The notes under the pieces: model-generated
What the model saw: only the letters and a program-made list of their open reading frames with translations
Told to the model about the DNA's origin: nothing
The model's database searches: none
Assembly (NCBI RefSeq): GCF_026012395.1
Contig: NZ_BRZA01000007.1
Location: forward strand, 19,606 to 83,605
Direction of reading: 5' to 3'
Source of the DNA: Lysinibacillus piscis
Lineage (GTDB): Bacteria; Bacillota; Bacilli; Bacillales_A; Planococcaceae
DNA: 64,000 nt
Program-made: the position numbers and the translations under genes
Shown here: positions 25,807-34,460 of the stretch, one piece after another
Position numbering within the stretch: position 1 is the stretch's first letter
How the letters are laid out: each line of letters opens with the position of its first letter

Positions 25807-25902
25807 TCATTGTTTTTTCGAAAATTTATAACCAATGATTATCATCCCAACAAATAATATCAAAAAGATTAGTAATATTAAAATAGAAATTAAATCACCC
25901 AT
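25807..25902 (-). CDS. Small single-pass membrane protein (31 residues)
   Basis: I do not recognise this product. The frame encodes 31 residues: MGDLIS, then about 20 hydrophobic residues (mostly I, L, F, V), then the basic tail YKFSKKQ. The ATG at 25902 has an excellent AAGGGAGG eight bases upstream, and a bidirectional terminator lies just behind the stop, so it looks like a complete transcription unit. The topology (short acidic N-terminus, one TM, positive tail) suggests a small regulatory or complex-associated membrane peptide. A toxin of a type I system is another possibility, but no antisense RNA signal was seen. Confidence 0.6.
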   Translation of the reverse strand: MGDLISILILLIFLILFVGMIIIGYKFSKKQ

Positions 25903-25988
25903 ATAATACCTCCCTTTCTAAATAACTAAATAAAAGGATGCAATTAATATAAAATGTATGATGTTATGAATTATATACTAAAAAGAAG

Positions 25989-26479
25989 GTGAAGAAAATT
26001 TCTTTTATCTATTTTTCACTTTAATTACATTATTAGGACTTTCCTTATTGTGTACAAATAATGTACAAGCTGAGGAGTTAAAAGATATTCCTTCAAAACA
26101 AGAATTAATCGGATTAGGTGTCAACCCTAGTAAAGTAGGACTGTTACAAGAAAAACTAATGAATGGGGAACAATTAGAGGCAGATATATATTTAGAGAAA
26201 CATGAAGATGAAATGTTTTCCTCAAGTGAAAATCCACATTTTAGAAAAGATTTTTCAAATGGTTCTTTTATAGAGACTATGATTGAAGATATTACTGAAG
26301 AAGACCTTAACATCATTACACCTTATTCTGGTGATATTGAGCAAATTGGTGGTTTGTAAGAAAATAGAACGTTAAAAGTTTCAAAAACAACAGTGTGGGG
26401 TCATTTTTCTTTTAATGCTAAAATTCTAGATGCTTACGATTGGTACTATTTATTCTACAGAATACAAAGGCATTTATAG
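25989..26479 (+). pseudogene. Decayed gene for a small secreted protein
   Basis: A GTG at 25989 begins MKKISFIYFSL and stops at 26022, but the signal-peptide core continues in another frame (FTLITLLGLSLLCTNNVQAEE, split here by a frameshift near the T run at 26012-26016). That frame runs on as an acidic domain to TAA at 26357, then stays open in the same frame through KVSKTTVWGHFSFNAKI to TAG at 26477. One frameshift and one in-frame stop thus interrupt a gene for a secreted protein of about 160 residues. Family not recognised. If the TAA is the true end, only the frameshift is a defect. Confidence 0.55.
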
Positions 26480-26570
26480 ATCTACAAGATAAACATGACG
26501 AAAAAATTTAACCTATTTTTAATCTATATCGGGTAAGATAAAGATTAATAAACGAAAGGAGCGTGATTAT

Positions 26571-28193
26571 ATGCAGTTTTCTAAAAAATTCCGTTTTTTA
26601 GCTGCTAGTGTACTAGCTTTACAATTGGCTATACCACTAGGAGCAAGTGCTGAAGAACAGAAGGATACACAGCCACCAAGCTGGGAAGTGAAGGCTGATT
26701 ATTTGGCACTTGGTGATTCATTAGCACATGGTGTAAATGAGGTTGGTATTATCGGGCTAAGCTACGCAGACTTTGTTGCACAAGCACTGCAAAAGGATAA
26801 CCTTCTTGCATCCTACAATAAGGGGTTCGCTTATACAGGCTATACAACAAAGGATGTATTAGCGGATTTACAAAATGATGTAGAAAAAACAGTGACAGGG
26901 TTCGGGTATAGCAGTGAAAAAGCAAAGATACGTGCATCTGTACAAAACGCAGAAGTGATTACATTAACAATTGGTGCTAATGATTTATTGCCTATTTTAA
27001 AAGAATCACAGGCAACAGGTATCAATGTTGGGGCGATTTTAAAAACATCACAGCAAACGGTCACAAATATTGCTACTATTTTAGCCGAAATGAAAAAAAT
27101 TAACCCACAGGCACAAGTGTATGTAATGGGATACTATAATTCATTCCCCTATTATCCTGAGAACCTGCAAAAGCAGTTTAAAGTGTTACTAACAACAATG
27201 AATACCAATATAAAAGCGACAGCAGAAAAGACAGGCGCTATATTTGTTCCAACATTGGATATCGTAGCGAAAAACGTTGCTAGCTATTTACCAAACCCCG
27301 ATAATATTCATTTAAGTGAAGCGGGATATGCAGCGGTTGCCAATGAAGCATTTTTACCTGTTATGAAAACAAACACACTATGGGATGTGTCAAAAGCTGT
27401 TCAAGTGAAATCGGAAACATCGACAACAGCTAAAATTACTTGGCAGCAGGCATATGATAATGTGGGGGTTGAGAGCTACCGTATTTATGTGAATGACGAA
27501 TTATTCGCTACTGAAAAAGCAAACACAACAGCTATTACATTGAATAAGCTCATAGAAAATACAACGTATACAGTAGTGGTGAAAGCGGTAGACGGAGCGG
27601 GCAATGAAAGTGTGAAAAATCCAAGCGTGACGTTTACAGCACAAGCACAGCCGCTATTTACAGATGTTGCGAATCATTGGGCAAAGGATTTTATTCAGCA
27701 AGCATCACAAGCAGGTATTATGAAAGGCTATGCAGATGGCACATTCAAGCCAGAAAATAATGTAACACGTATACAAGCAGCGGCAATGCTCGTAAGAAGT
27801 TTAGGATTAACAACAACAGAGCAAGCACCATTTACAGATATTGCGCAATACAGCGCTGATACACAAGCAGAAATTGCGGCTGCCTATGCACATGGCTTAA
27901 TTAAAGGAACAAATGGTCAATTTAATCCTGAGCAACCAATTACACGTGCACAGCTAGCTTTAATGATTTATCGTGCCTATGAGCAACAGGTGAAGCAGCC
28001 ATATGTTGCAAAAGGAACAATACCATTTACAGATATTGCATCTTATAATGAAGAAACACAGCGTGCCATTGCGCTATTGTATGAGCAAGGGATTGTGACG
28101 GGCAGTAATGGTCAATTTGCTCCTGAAGGGCCGACTAAGCGTAGTCATGCAGCAAAAATCTTTACAAGTGTCAGTGGCTTGTTCATGAAGTAG
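26571..28193 (+). CDS. Secreted SGNH/GDSL hydrolase with FN3 and three SLH domains
   Basis: A 540-residue surface enzyme. The signal peptide ends at about residue 27 (ASA followed by EEQ). The SGNH hydrolase domain has block I GDSLAHG (nucleophile Ser50), IGANDLLP (block III Asn) and PDNIHLS (Asp and His of the triad), all intact. A fibronectin type III domain follows (about 270-360), then three SLH repeats (about 363-540) for non-covalent wall anchoring. Substrate may be an ester of lipid or cell-wall polymer. ATG 26571 has AAAGGAG. A channel-like gene starts only 13 bases downstream, so the two may be co-transcribed. Confidence 0.9.
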   Translation: MQFSKKFRFLAASVLALQLAIPLGASAEEQKDTQPPSWEVKADYLALGDSLAHGVNEVGIIGLSYADFVAQALQKDNLLASYNKGFAYTGYTTKDVLADLQNDVEKTVTGFGYSSEKAKIRASVQNAEVITLTIGANDLLPILKESQATGINVGAILKTSQQTVTNIATILAEMKKINPQAQVYVMGYYNSFPYYPENLQKQFKVLLTTMNTNIKATAEKTGAIFVPTLDIVAKNVASYLPNPDNIHLSEAGYAAVANEAFLPVMKTNTLWDVSKAVQVKSETSTTAKITWQQAYDNVGVESYRIYVNDELFATEKANTTAITLNKLIENTTYTVVVKAVDGAGNESVKNPSVTFTAQAQPLFTDVANHWAKDFIQQASQAGIMKGYADGTFKPENNVTRIQAAAMLVRSLGLTTTEQAPFTDIAQYSADTQAEIAAAYAHGLIKGTNGQFNPEQPITRAQLALMIYRAYEQQVKQPYVAKGTIPFTDIASYNEETQRAIALLYEQGIVTGSNGQFAPEGPTKRSHAAKIFTSVSGLFMK

Positions 28194-28206
28194 AGGGACG
28201 TAGTAG

Positions 28207-28569
28207 ATGCTGTCATTTATTTTATCGACTAAACGATTGTTGGTGGGCTTATGGAAGGCCTTCAAGCAGCCACAGTTTTTATCTTTATTTACAACTTTGT
28301 TCTTAATTGTGTTGTCAGGAACGTTGTTTTATAAAGGGGTAGAAGGCTGGTACTGGTTAGATGCGATGTATTTTGCGGTCGTCAGTTTAATTCCAACAGG
28401 TGTAGAAACAGGGCTTTATCCGACAAGCCAATATGCAAAAATCTTTACAATGATTTATTTGGTGATTGGTACAGGCGTGATGTTTATTACCTTGATTATG
28501 CTTGGACGAGCGATTGTTAATTTTTCATTAGATGAAGATGAAAAAGCAAAAATAAAGAAACGCTTTTAA
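28207..28569 (+). CDS. Ion_trans_2-type potassium channel-like protein with atypical filter
   Basis: A 120-residue membrane protein with two TM helices (about 28-50 and 84-106) and a pore-loop region between them, the layout of a minimal K+ channel. In normal channels the loop contains TVGYG. Here the matching stretch reads SLIPTGVETGLYPTSQ, so the GYG signature is missing although the flanking DAMYFAVVS and LYPTSQYAKIFTMIYLVIG segments fit the family. There is no RCK or cyclic-nucleotide domain. The gene follows the SGNH-SLH gene by 13 bases. Selectivity may differ, or it may no longer conduct. Confidence 0.78.
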   Translation: MLSFILSTKRLLVGLWKAFKQPQFLSLFTTLFLIVLSGTLFYKGVEGWYWLDAMYFAVVSLIPTGVETGLYPTSQYAKIFTMIYLVIGTGVMFITLIMLGRAIVNFSLDEDEKAKIKKRF

Positions 28570-28572
28570 TAG

Positions 28573-28612
28573 AAAATAGCAGTCTCCAATTCATTACGGA
28601 GACTGCTATTTT
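28573..28612. terminator. Bidirectional terminator between channel and YxcD genes
   Basis: A perfect 15-bp stem (28573-28587 with 28598-28612) with a 10-base loop, with A and T runs at the ends serving both strands. Confidence 0.88.
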
Positions 28613-28618
28613 GGGTGT

Positions 28619-28906
28619 TTAAGATAATCGGGCAATAATGCCTTCTTCATCGTCTAGCACAAGTTCAATGCTTGTTGCGAATGGGTCACCGTGGAGAACA
28701 TCCTTAATCCATACACGAAGAGCGCCAATGATGGCAGAGGTAGGAAGCTGTTCGATTTGACCATTTCTCTCCACTTCAGCACCAAAGCCTGTATCATCCT
28801 CATATGTCAGCTCCACAAGAATATCCTCTGGACGCAGCTGGTGATGAAACGCTTGTGATAAGCAAAGGGCATTAATAATATCTTGTTCCGTTATTATCTG
28901 TGCCAT
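28619..28906 (-). CDS. YxcD-family protein (DUF2653)
   Basis: A 95-residue acidic cytosolic protein matching the small YxcD/DUF2653 family of Bacillales. It contains the pattern EQDIINALCLSQAF, then VELTYEDDTGFGAEV and a C-terminal ELVLDDEEGI. No function is known. Its ATG (28906) lies 13 bases inside the upstream membrane-protein gene, with an AGAGGA site, which implies translational coupling and a shared job. Confidence 0.8.
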   Translation of the reverse strand: MAQIITEQDIINALCLSQAFHHQLRPEDILVELTYEDDTGFGAEVERNGQIEQLPTSAIIGALRVWIKDVLHGDPFATSIELVLDDEEGIIARLS

Positions 28907-29355
28907 TGTGTTTCCTCTTTACGCTTTTTGTCTGTGAACATTTTGATGATTCGTACAACAAGCATCACAATAATATAAATAGCTGCAACATTAATCAGTA
29001 ATCCTAAAATATTACCTAACATCCCTAAACCACTAAAAAGACTGCCAAATAATAGACCAGCTAATCCGCCAATCATTAAGCCTTTCATCAAACCACCTGA
29101 AAAGAAGCCACCTTTTTTCGTTGTGGAAGTTGTACTTTTTGTAGAAGTCGTGTTGCTTTTATCTGGTGTAACATTGTTTTTAGATGTGTCTTGTGATTTT
29201 TGGATATTTGAGCTGTTATTGTTGTTGGTAAATCCTTTTTTACCTGATTTATAGGATTTAGCCTCTGCTGTTGGTGTGTCGACAATGAATAAAGTCGTCC
29301 CAACTGTTGCAAATAGTAATGTTGCTGCGAATAATGCAGCGAAAAGCTTCTTCAT
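28894..29355 (-). CDS. Small secreted or membrane protein with glycine-rich TM region
   Basis: A 153-residue protein. An N-terminal signal or TM segment (about 4-28, ending AEA) is followed by a low-complexity linker of Ser, Thr, Asn and Lys (about 35-82). A Gly-rich hydrophobic region comes next (FFSGGLMKGLMIGGLAGLLFG), then another TM (about 112-138) and a basic tail. The Gly-rich double segment recalls Tim44/YxeA-like small membrane proteins, but I cannot assign a family. AGGAGG-like site before ATG 29355. It overlaps the YxcD-type gene by 13 bases and is transcribed first. Confidence 0.72.
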   Translation of the reverse strand: MKKLFAALFAATLLFATVGTTLFIVDTPTAEAKSYKSGKKGFTNNNNSSNIQKSQDTSKNNVTPDKSNTTSTKSTTSTTKKGGFFSGGLMKGLMIGGLAGLLFGSLFSGLGMLGNILGLLINVAAIYIIVMLVVRIIKMFTDKKRKEETQWHR

Positions 29356-29544
29356 GTTTCATATTCCTCCGATAGTTTCTATTCATGTTACATGTTCCTA
29401 TTTTTATTGTACATGAAGTGTTTTTGAAATGACACTAATCGCCCCTAATTGTGAATAATGTTGGATGAGAGCTTATTTGTAACAAAGGTGATACAGTCTG
29501 CCATATAATAAAAGCGAGTACATGATGTGCAAGGAGGAGAAGAA

Positions 29545-30786
29545 ATGTATCAGCAATGGTTAAAAGAGAGTAATCAAGAACGTTTGAAATCCTTACACAA
29601 GCAGAGCACATTACAAGGTGTAGAATATGAGTCACTAGAAAAATTTAGTCTCCCAGTGTTACAGCAAGCATTAGTGCAAATCGTACGTACAGTGTTAGCG
29701 AAAAAAGGACAGCGACATTTACGTGTTGTGCACACAAAGCATGACCATGTATTAACGTTATTAGCCGAATATGATGATTTATTGCGAGAAGTAATGCCAG
29801 CGACAATCTATATTTTGAGCTGGCAGCTGGCTTCTTTAGAGAAAATTAGTTATCCTGTCGAGGTAGCAGATGACCTATTAGATTTATTGGAATGGCATCT
29901 TTCAAATGAAGAAAGTGCAGAAGTATTACAGGCTGATGATGAAATAGATCACGAAAAGATAATGGACTTATATAAAGAAGCGTCAGAACACAATGCCGAG
30001 GCACAATGGCGACTAGGAGAATACTATCGTCTGCATATGTTTGAAACGAGGAAAGCGATTAAGTGGTTTGCTGTGGCAGCAATGCAGAATAATTCAGAGG
30101 CACAATATGCGCTGGGCAATTATTATTTTGAAGGAATAGGTGTGTCAGAAGACTATCAACAGGCTTTACAACTTTATGAAAAAGCAGCACAACAAGGCCA
30201 TGCAGATGCCGCTAATAATTTAGCGGATATGTATTTTAATGGTGAAGGTACGAAAGAAGACCTTGTGCTAGCTAAAAAATGGTTTGAAAAAGCAGCCAAG
30301 CAAGGGGTAGTCGAGGCAATGTTCACGCTCGGTATTATATACGAGCAAGGCTTAGGTGTGGATATTGATGAGCAGCAGGCACTTGTGTATTATCAAAAAG
30401 CAGCGTTACAGGGCTATGTAGAAGCACAATATCGGATAGCAGGTATTTATTTAGAAGGACGATTTGCTCAGCCAGTGGATATGAATCGAGCGTTGTATTG
30501 GTATGAGCAAGCGGCTGCACAATATCATGTCGATGCATTTTACGACTTGGGCTATATTTGGAGTAAAGGATTGACAGGGATTCGCAATATCGATAAAGGA
30601 ATTCATTGGTTTAAACAAGCTGCGATTCAAGGAGATGCAGAAGCGAAGCTACAGCTTGGGCATTTATATAATAATGGTGAGGGAATAGCAAGAAATGTAT
30701 CAGAAGCAAAACGTTGGTATGAGTTGGCAGCTAATGATGGAATAGCAGAGGCGACTATATTATTAGAAAAGTTGAAGGATTTATAG
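29545..30786 (+). CDS. Sel1-like repeat protein
   Basis: A 413-residue cytosolic protein. The N-terminal 130 residues are unassigned and helical. From about residue 140 on, eight or so Sel1 (36-residue TPR-like) repeats follow, each with the pattern A-x-LG-x-Y-x-G-x-GV-x-D-x-x-A-x-x-WY-x-x-AA. Examples are EAQYALGNYYFEGIGV and EAMFTLGIIYEQGLGV. Such solenoids bind proteins or peptidoglycan-modifying partners. ATG 29545 has AAGGAGGA at 29531-29538; a GTG at 29527 in the same frame lies before that site and is not used. It is monocistronic; partner unknown. Confidence 0.88.
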   Translation: MYQQWLKESNQERLKSLHKQSTLQGVEYESLEKFSLPVLQQALVQIVRTVLAKKGQRHLRVVHTKHDHVLTLLAEYDDLLREVMPATIYILSWQLASLEKISYPVEVADDLLDLLEWHLSNEESAEVLQADDEIDHEKIMDLYKEASEHNAEAQWRLGEYYRLHMFETRKAIKWFAVAAMQNNSEAQYALGNYYFEGIGVSEDYQQALQLYEKAAQQGHADAANNLADMYFNGEGTKEDLVLAKKWFEKAAKQGVVEAMFTLGIIYEQGLGVDIDEQQALVYYQKAALQGYVEAQYRIAGIYLEGRFAQPVDMNRALYWYEQAAAQYHVDAFYDLGYIWSKGLTGIRNIDKGIHWFKQAAIQGDAEAKLQLGHLYNNGEGIARNVSEAKRWYELAANDGIAEATILLEKLKDL

Positions 30787-31089
30787 GTATAAATTCTTTC
30801 TTAGATGATGTGTATTTAATAAATGATTGTGTAGCTACCCCATTTATTGTGGTGGCTTTTTAATTTTTATCACAATTATTCTATAAATGAGTATTTAGAA
30901 TCAGTTAGAATACATGTGAAATGGGGGAATAAAAAGGAAAATAACAATGAACCCATAGTGTACTATGTGGATATATCAAAGGTCATTTTTAATATTTTAT
31001 TGATAAAAATAGCATGTATATATTATATTTAGATGAATATACTGTTCAGCAGCTTTACCGATGTCATATAAATGAAAGAGGGATTGTAT
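30787..31089 (+). other. Intergenic region with a terminator-like hairpin
   Basis: About 300 bases. A 7-bp hairpin with one G-T pair (30833-30839 with 30851-30857) followed by five T probably ends the Sel1 gene. The rest is AT-rich leader for hemAT. An open frame of about 60 codons at 30847 lacks a ribosome binding site and looks spurious. Confidence 0.5.
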
Positions 31090-32379
31090 ATGCTTTTTCA
31101 AAAGACTAACAAAATACAAAGAATAGATTTGCAGCAATATACAGTACGTATCGATGTAGCTAATCGTCAAACAACGGTAAAGCAAATCAAAATGCTTAAT
31201 TTAACAAATCAGGATTTACAATATTTAAAGGCCTTTCAGCCATATGTTATTCAACATATTGATGAAATTGTGGATAAATTTTATGACATGGTTGGTCAAG
31301 AGCAAAAATTAGATGAAATTATTGCTAAAAATAGCTCTGTAGAAAGACTGAAGGTTACATTGCGTAGCCATATTATTGAGATGTTTAATGGTGTGATTGA
31401 TGATGAATTTTATGAAAGACGTAATACGATTGCCAGAGTGCATGTCCATATTGGATTGCGTACACAATGGTATATTTGTGCATTTCAAAATTTACTAGTA
31501 TCCTTTATCGATTTAGCAGAGCAATATGTTGCACACCCAACTGACCAATTCAATACGATTCGAGCATTCTCTAAAATTTGTAACTTTGAGCAACAACTCG
31601 TTTTAGAGGCATTTGAAAATACAGTAGAACAATTAAAAATAGATATTGCGCAGGGCAAAAAAGAAATCGAACAGCAAATTGTTGAATCCTCAGAAAGTCT
31701 TGCAGCTATTTCACAGGAAACGAATAATGCTTTTTTAGTATTAAGCCAACAAACAGAGGGTATTCGACAGTTAGTAAAGGATTCTCTGCAAGTCTCAACC
31801 GTTGCGGAGCAGCAAGCGATAGAGGGACGTGCACAATTACAGCACCAATCAGATACAATGGCAAGTATGATTCATTTACTACAGGATATCACAGGCAATA
31901 TTGAAAAGATGACTGAAATGTCGAAGGAAATGGAAACGATTATGAATGTAGTAACGACCATTGCTAATCAAACGAATCTACTTGCACTGAATGCAGCTAT
32001 TGAAGCAGCTCGAGCTGGCGAAGCAGGTAAAGGGTTTAGTGTGGTGGCAGATGAAGTGAGAAAGCTATCACTGCAAACGACAGAATCTGTTACATCAGTA
32101 GCAACGCTATTGCAAACGACGAATGAGCGTACGATGAAACTCACACACTTATTAGCAACTATTCAAGAGGAAGTTATAACAGGTGAGGAGTATATGCGTC
32201 AAACGGAGGGGCAATTTGGAAAAATCGTAGCATCCATGACAGAATCAAAGATGCAAAATGACTGTGTGGAGCAAGAGGTACAAAGTATTACGGCTGTGTT
32301 AAGTGAATTAGGTACGGCTTTTGATGAAGTGAAAAATGCAGCAGAAACATTATCCGTTGTAGCGAAAAGTCTACGTTGA
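31090..32379 (+). CDS. hemAT: Globin-coupled aerotaxis transducer HemAT
   Basis: A 429-residue soluble chemoreceptor. Residues 1 to about 175 are a sensor globin; the motif [13 protein letters not shown] contains H118, which aligns with the proximal heme His (H123) of B. subtilis HemAT. A helical linker leads to the MA signalling domain, with [20 protein letters not shown] and [15 protein letters not shown] at the hairpin tip. HemAT binds O2 and passes the signal to CheA, steering cells by oxygen. No TM segment is present. ATG 31090 has AGAGGG seven bases upstream; an in-frame ATG at 31072 lacks one. Confidence 0.93.
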   Translation: MLFQKTNKIQRIDLQQYTVRIDVANRQTTVKQIKMLNLTNQDLQYLKAFQPYVIQHIDEIVDKFYDMVGQEQKLDEIIAKNSSVERLKVTLRSHIIEMFNGVIDDEFYERRNTIARVHVHIGLRTQWYICAFQNLLVSFIDLAEQYVAHPTDQFNTIRAFSKICNFEQQLVLEAFENTVEQLKIDIAQGKKEIEQQIVESSESLAAISQETNNAFLVLSQQTEGIRQLVKDSLQVSTVAEQQAIEGRAQLQHQSDTMASMIHLLQDITGNIEKMTEMSKEMETIMNVVTTIANQTNLLALNAAIEAARAGEAGKGFSVVADEVRKLSLQTTESVTSVATLLQTTNERTMKLTHLLATIQEEVITGEEYMRQTEGQFGKIVASMTESKMQNDCVEQEVQSITAVLSELGTAFDEVKNAAETLSVVAKSLR

Positions 32380-32402
32380 TTGCCCTATTATTGAATGAAT
32401 GG

Positions 32403-32444
32403 AAGCTCTATCGTTATGCGAATAGCAAAAACGATAGAGCTTTT
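32403..32444 (+). terminator. Terminator after hemAT
   Basis: A perfect 13-bp stem (32403-32415 with 32430-32442) and a TTTT run. Confidence 0.88.
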
Positions 32445-32732
32445 CAATATATAAGAAGGAATTTTGCTAAAATTGTAAAGCTTTGTGCGTTCATTGATGA
32501 GAAAACGGTTTATACTGAAATTATCTTGATTTAGCAGTTTTTTTCTGTGCGAAAGCGAAGCGACAGCAAATCTTTTTCTACGCGAAAGTGAAACGTCAGT
32601 GTTAACAAGCCATTGTCACAGGATGTGATGCTTTTAGGTTAACTTCCTTTATACAAGTGAACTCGAAAAAAATCCAGACGCAATTACGCAGGAGAGTAAT
32701 TGATTAGAATACATAATAGGAGCGGTTGCAGA
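32445..32732. other. Intergenic leader with an imperfect direct repeat
   Basis: About 290 bases. It contains two related segments, TGCGAAAGCGAAGCGACAG (near 32547) and CGCGAAAGTGAAACGTCAG (near 32581), spaced about 34 bases apart. No gene or known riboswitch is seen. It is the likely leader of the downstream porphyrin oxidase gene. Confidence 0.45.
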
Positions 32733-34127
32733 ATGAAAACGGTCGTGGTATTAGGTGGCGGTATAACAGGATTATGTACAATGTATTATTTACAGCGTCA
32801 GGTACAACAGCAGCAAATACCTGTCAAATTAGTATTGGTGGAAAAAAATACGTATTTAGGTGGCAAACTGCATACAACGAAGGAGCAAAGTTTCTTAATG
32901 GAAACAGGGGCAGATTCAATGGTAGCCCGACATCAAAGTGTCGTAGAGCTTGTGCGAGATTTACAGTTTGAGGAGCAGCTTGTTTATAATGAAACAGGTA
33001 TTTCGTATATTTATACAAATAATGAACTTCATGCCATTCCTGTCGATTCTACATTTGGTATTCCAATGAGTGTGCAAGCATTAGAAGCAAGTACACTTGT
33101 GTCAGAGAAAGGGAAGCAGGAGGCGTTGAAGGATTTAACATTGCCGAATGCAGGCTTTACAAAAGAAAGTTCAATTGGTGATTTTTTAACGCACTATTTA
33201 GGGGAAGAATTTGTTAAAAATCAAATAGCTCCTGTGCTTGCGGGTGTGTATTCAGGTGATTTATATCAATTGTCCATCGCATCAACATTGCCTTATTTAA
33301 TCGATTATAAAAATAAGTATGGCAGTATTATTAAAGGCTTTGATGCCAATCGGGAGCAATTTGCGAAAGCAGCAAATCGAAAATTTATTTCTTTTCAAAA
33401 TGGTCTATCTTCATTAATTGATGAACTAGAAGCTTCTTTGACAGAAGTCGAAATGATAAAAGGGATAGCGACAACGAATGTGACGAAGCAAGCTGAAGGA
33501 TATATGGTGGGCTTAGCGAATGGGACAACGATTGCGGCTGACCATGTTGTATTAGCACTGCCAAATGAGGCGATTCAAAAATTACTGCCAGATCAAGCAT
33601 TGCAGCAGTATTTCGCAAAGTTTAGTACAGCGTCTGCATTGACAATTTACTTAGGCTTTGACATACCAGATGTGAAACTACCAGCGGACGGTACAGGCTT
33701 TATTGTTTCACATAATGCGGATGTGCAATGTGATGCTGTCACATGGACAAGTCGTAAATGGAAGCATACTTCTACAGAGAATAAATTACTTGTCCGCTTA
33801 TTTTATAAAAGTAGTAATCCAGCCTATGAAACATTGTGTAAGCTGACAGATGAAGAATTGGCACAAATAGCATTAACAGATATTCGTACAAGTTTAGCTA
33901 TTGAAGAACAGCCGACTGTCATCAATGTGACGAGATGGATTGACCAAATGCCAAAATATGATTTAACACATCGTGAAGCATTACAAGGCTTATTACAGGA
34001 GTTAGCAGAAAATTATCCTAATTTGTGGTTAGCTGGTTGCTCTTATTTTGGTGTAGGGGTTGGAGCCTGCATTCAAAATGGTAAAGAGATTGGCGAAAAT
34101 GTAGCCGCACAGTTAGGTACAAGCTAG
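32733..34127 (+). CDS. hemY: HemY/CgoX-type coproporphyrinogen III oxidase
   Basis: A 464-residue FAD enzyme of the Gram-positive HemY (CgoX) family, which oxidises coproporphyrinogen III to coproporphyrin III in the coproporphyrin-dependent heme pathway. The dinucleotide-binding loop is VVVLGGGITGL near the N-terminus, followed by EKNTYLGGKL and TGADSM. The C-terminal end has the FAD-contact motif LAGCSYFGVGVGACIQNGKEIG. ATG 32733 has AGGAG ten bases upstream, and an in-frame TTG at 32700 is disfavoured. It stands alone here, away from the usual hemEH partners, so a second copy elsewhere is possible. Confidence 0.9.
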   Translation: MKTVVVLGGGITGLCTMYYLQRQVQQQQIPVKLVLVEKNTYLGGKLHTTKEQSFLMETGADSMVARHQSVVELVRDLQFEEQLVYNETGISYIYTNNELHAIPVDSTFGIPMSVQALEASTLVSEKGKQEALKDLTLPNAGFTKESSIGDFLTHYLGEEFVKNQIAPVLAGVYSGDLYQLSIASTLPYLIDYKNKYGSIIKGFDANREQFAKAANRKFISFQNGLSSLIDELEASLTEVEMIKGIATTNVTKQAEGYMVGLANGTTIAADHVVLALPNEAIQKLLPDQALQQYFAKFSTASALTIYLGFDIPDVKLPADGTGFIVSHNADVQCDAVTWTSRKWKHTSTENKLLVRLFYKSSNPAYETLCKLTDEELAQIALTDIRTSLAIEEQPTVINVTRWIDQMPKYDLTHREALQGLLQELAENYPNLWLAGCSYFGVGVGACIQNGKEIGENVAAQLGTS

Positions 34128-34164
34128 ATTTTGCATAAAATCTCTTTTGTTCAGTCAAATAGTC

Positions 34165-34193
34165 TTGACGCAAGCGTTTGTTAACGATATGAT
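34165..34193 (+). promoter_or_regulatory. Predicted promoter of the yitJ-metH operon
   Basis: TTGACG (34165-34170), 17 bases, TATGAT (34188-34193): 5/6 in both hexamers. Transcription would begin near 34200, about 70 bases before the riboswitch. A second, weaker candidate (TTGTCT near 34227) also exists. Confidence 0.6.
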
Positions 34194-34272
34194 TTTTTTA
34201 ACTTATTCATTCATAGTATGCGTATTGTCTATTATGAGATTTAGAATATGAACTGTAAATTGAATGATGCAA

Positions 34273-34425
34273 TTTCTTATCAAGAGAAGCTGAGAGACTG
34301 GCTCGATGACGCTTCAGCAACCAACTTTATGTCAGGTGCTAAATCCAGAAGACCTTGGTGTCGAAGATGAGAAGGGAAAACATTGACGAATCGTTAAAGC
34401 CTTCTTTATATAAGAAGGCTTTTTA
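34273..34425 (+). promoter_or_regulatory. SAM-I (S-box) riboswitch with terminator
   Basis: The classical S-box core is present: an AAGAGAAGCTGAGAGACTGG segment, GATGACGCTTCAGCAACC, GGTGCTAAATCC and a closing GATGAGAAG that pairs with CTTATC at 34275-34280 (P1). A strong terminator stem follows (34396-34406 with 34412-34422) with a T run. SAM binding should terminate transcription, so yitJ and metH are expressed when SAM is low. Confidence 0.95.
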
Positions 34426-34460
34426 TATTTTTAGGAAATGAAGAAAGAGGGGCTAGCTTT

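Noticed and set aside
25829..25850. ATGATTATCAT resembling half a Fur box.
   Set aside because: It lies within the small membrane-protein coding sequence near its end, with no promoter or gene positioned to use it.
26005..26316. Minus-strand open frame of 103 codons across the decayed gene.
   Set aside because: The plus strand encodes a signal peptide and a plausible acidic domain; the minus frame has no ribosome binding site and a Ser-rich shadow composition.
30847..31032. Open frame of 61 codons.
   Set aside because: No ribosome binding site, begins in a terminator-like hairpin and has AT-driven composition.
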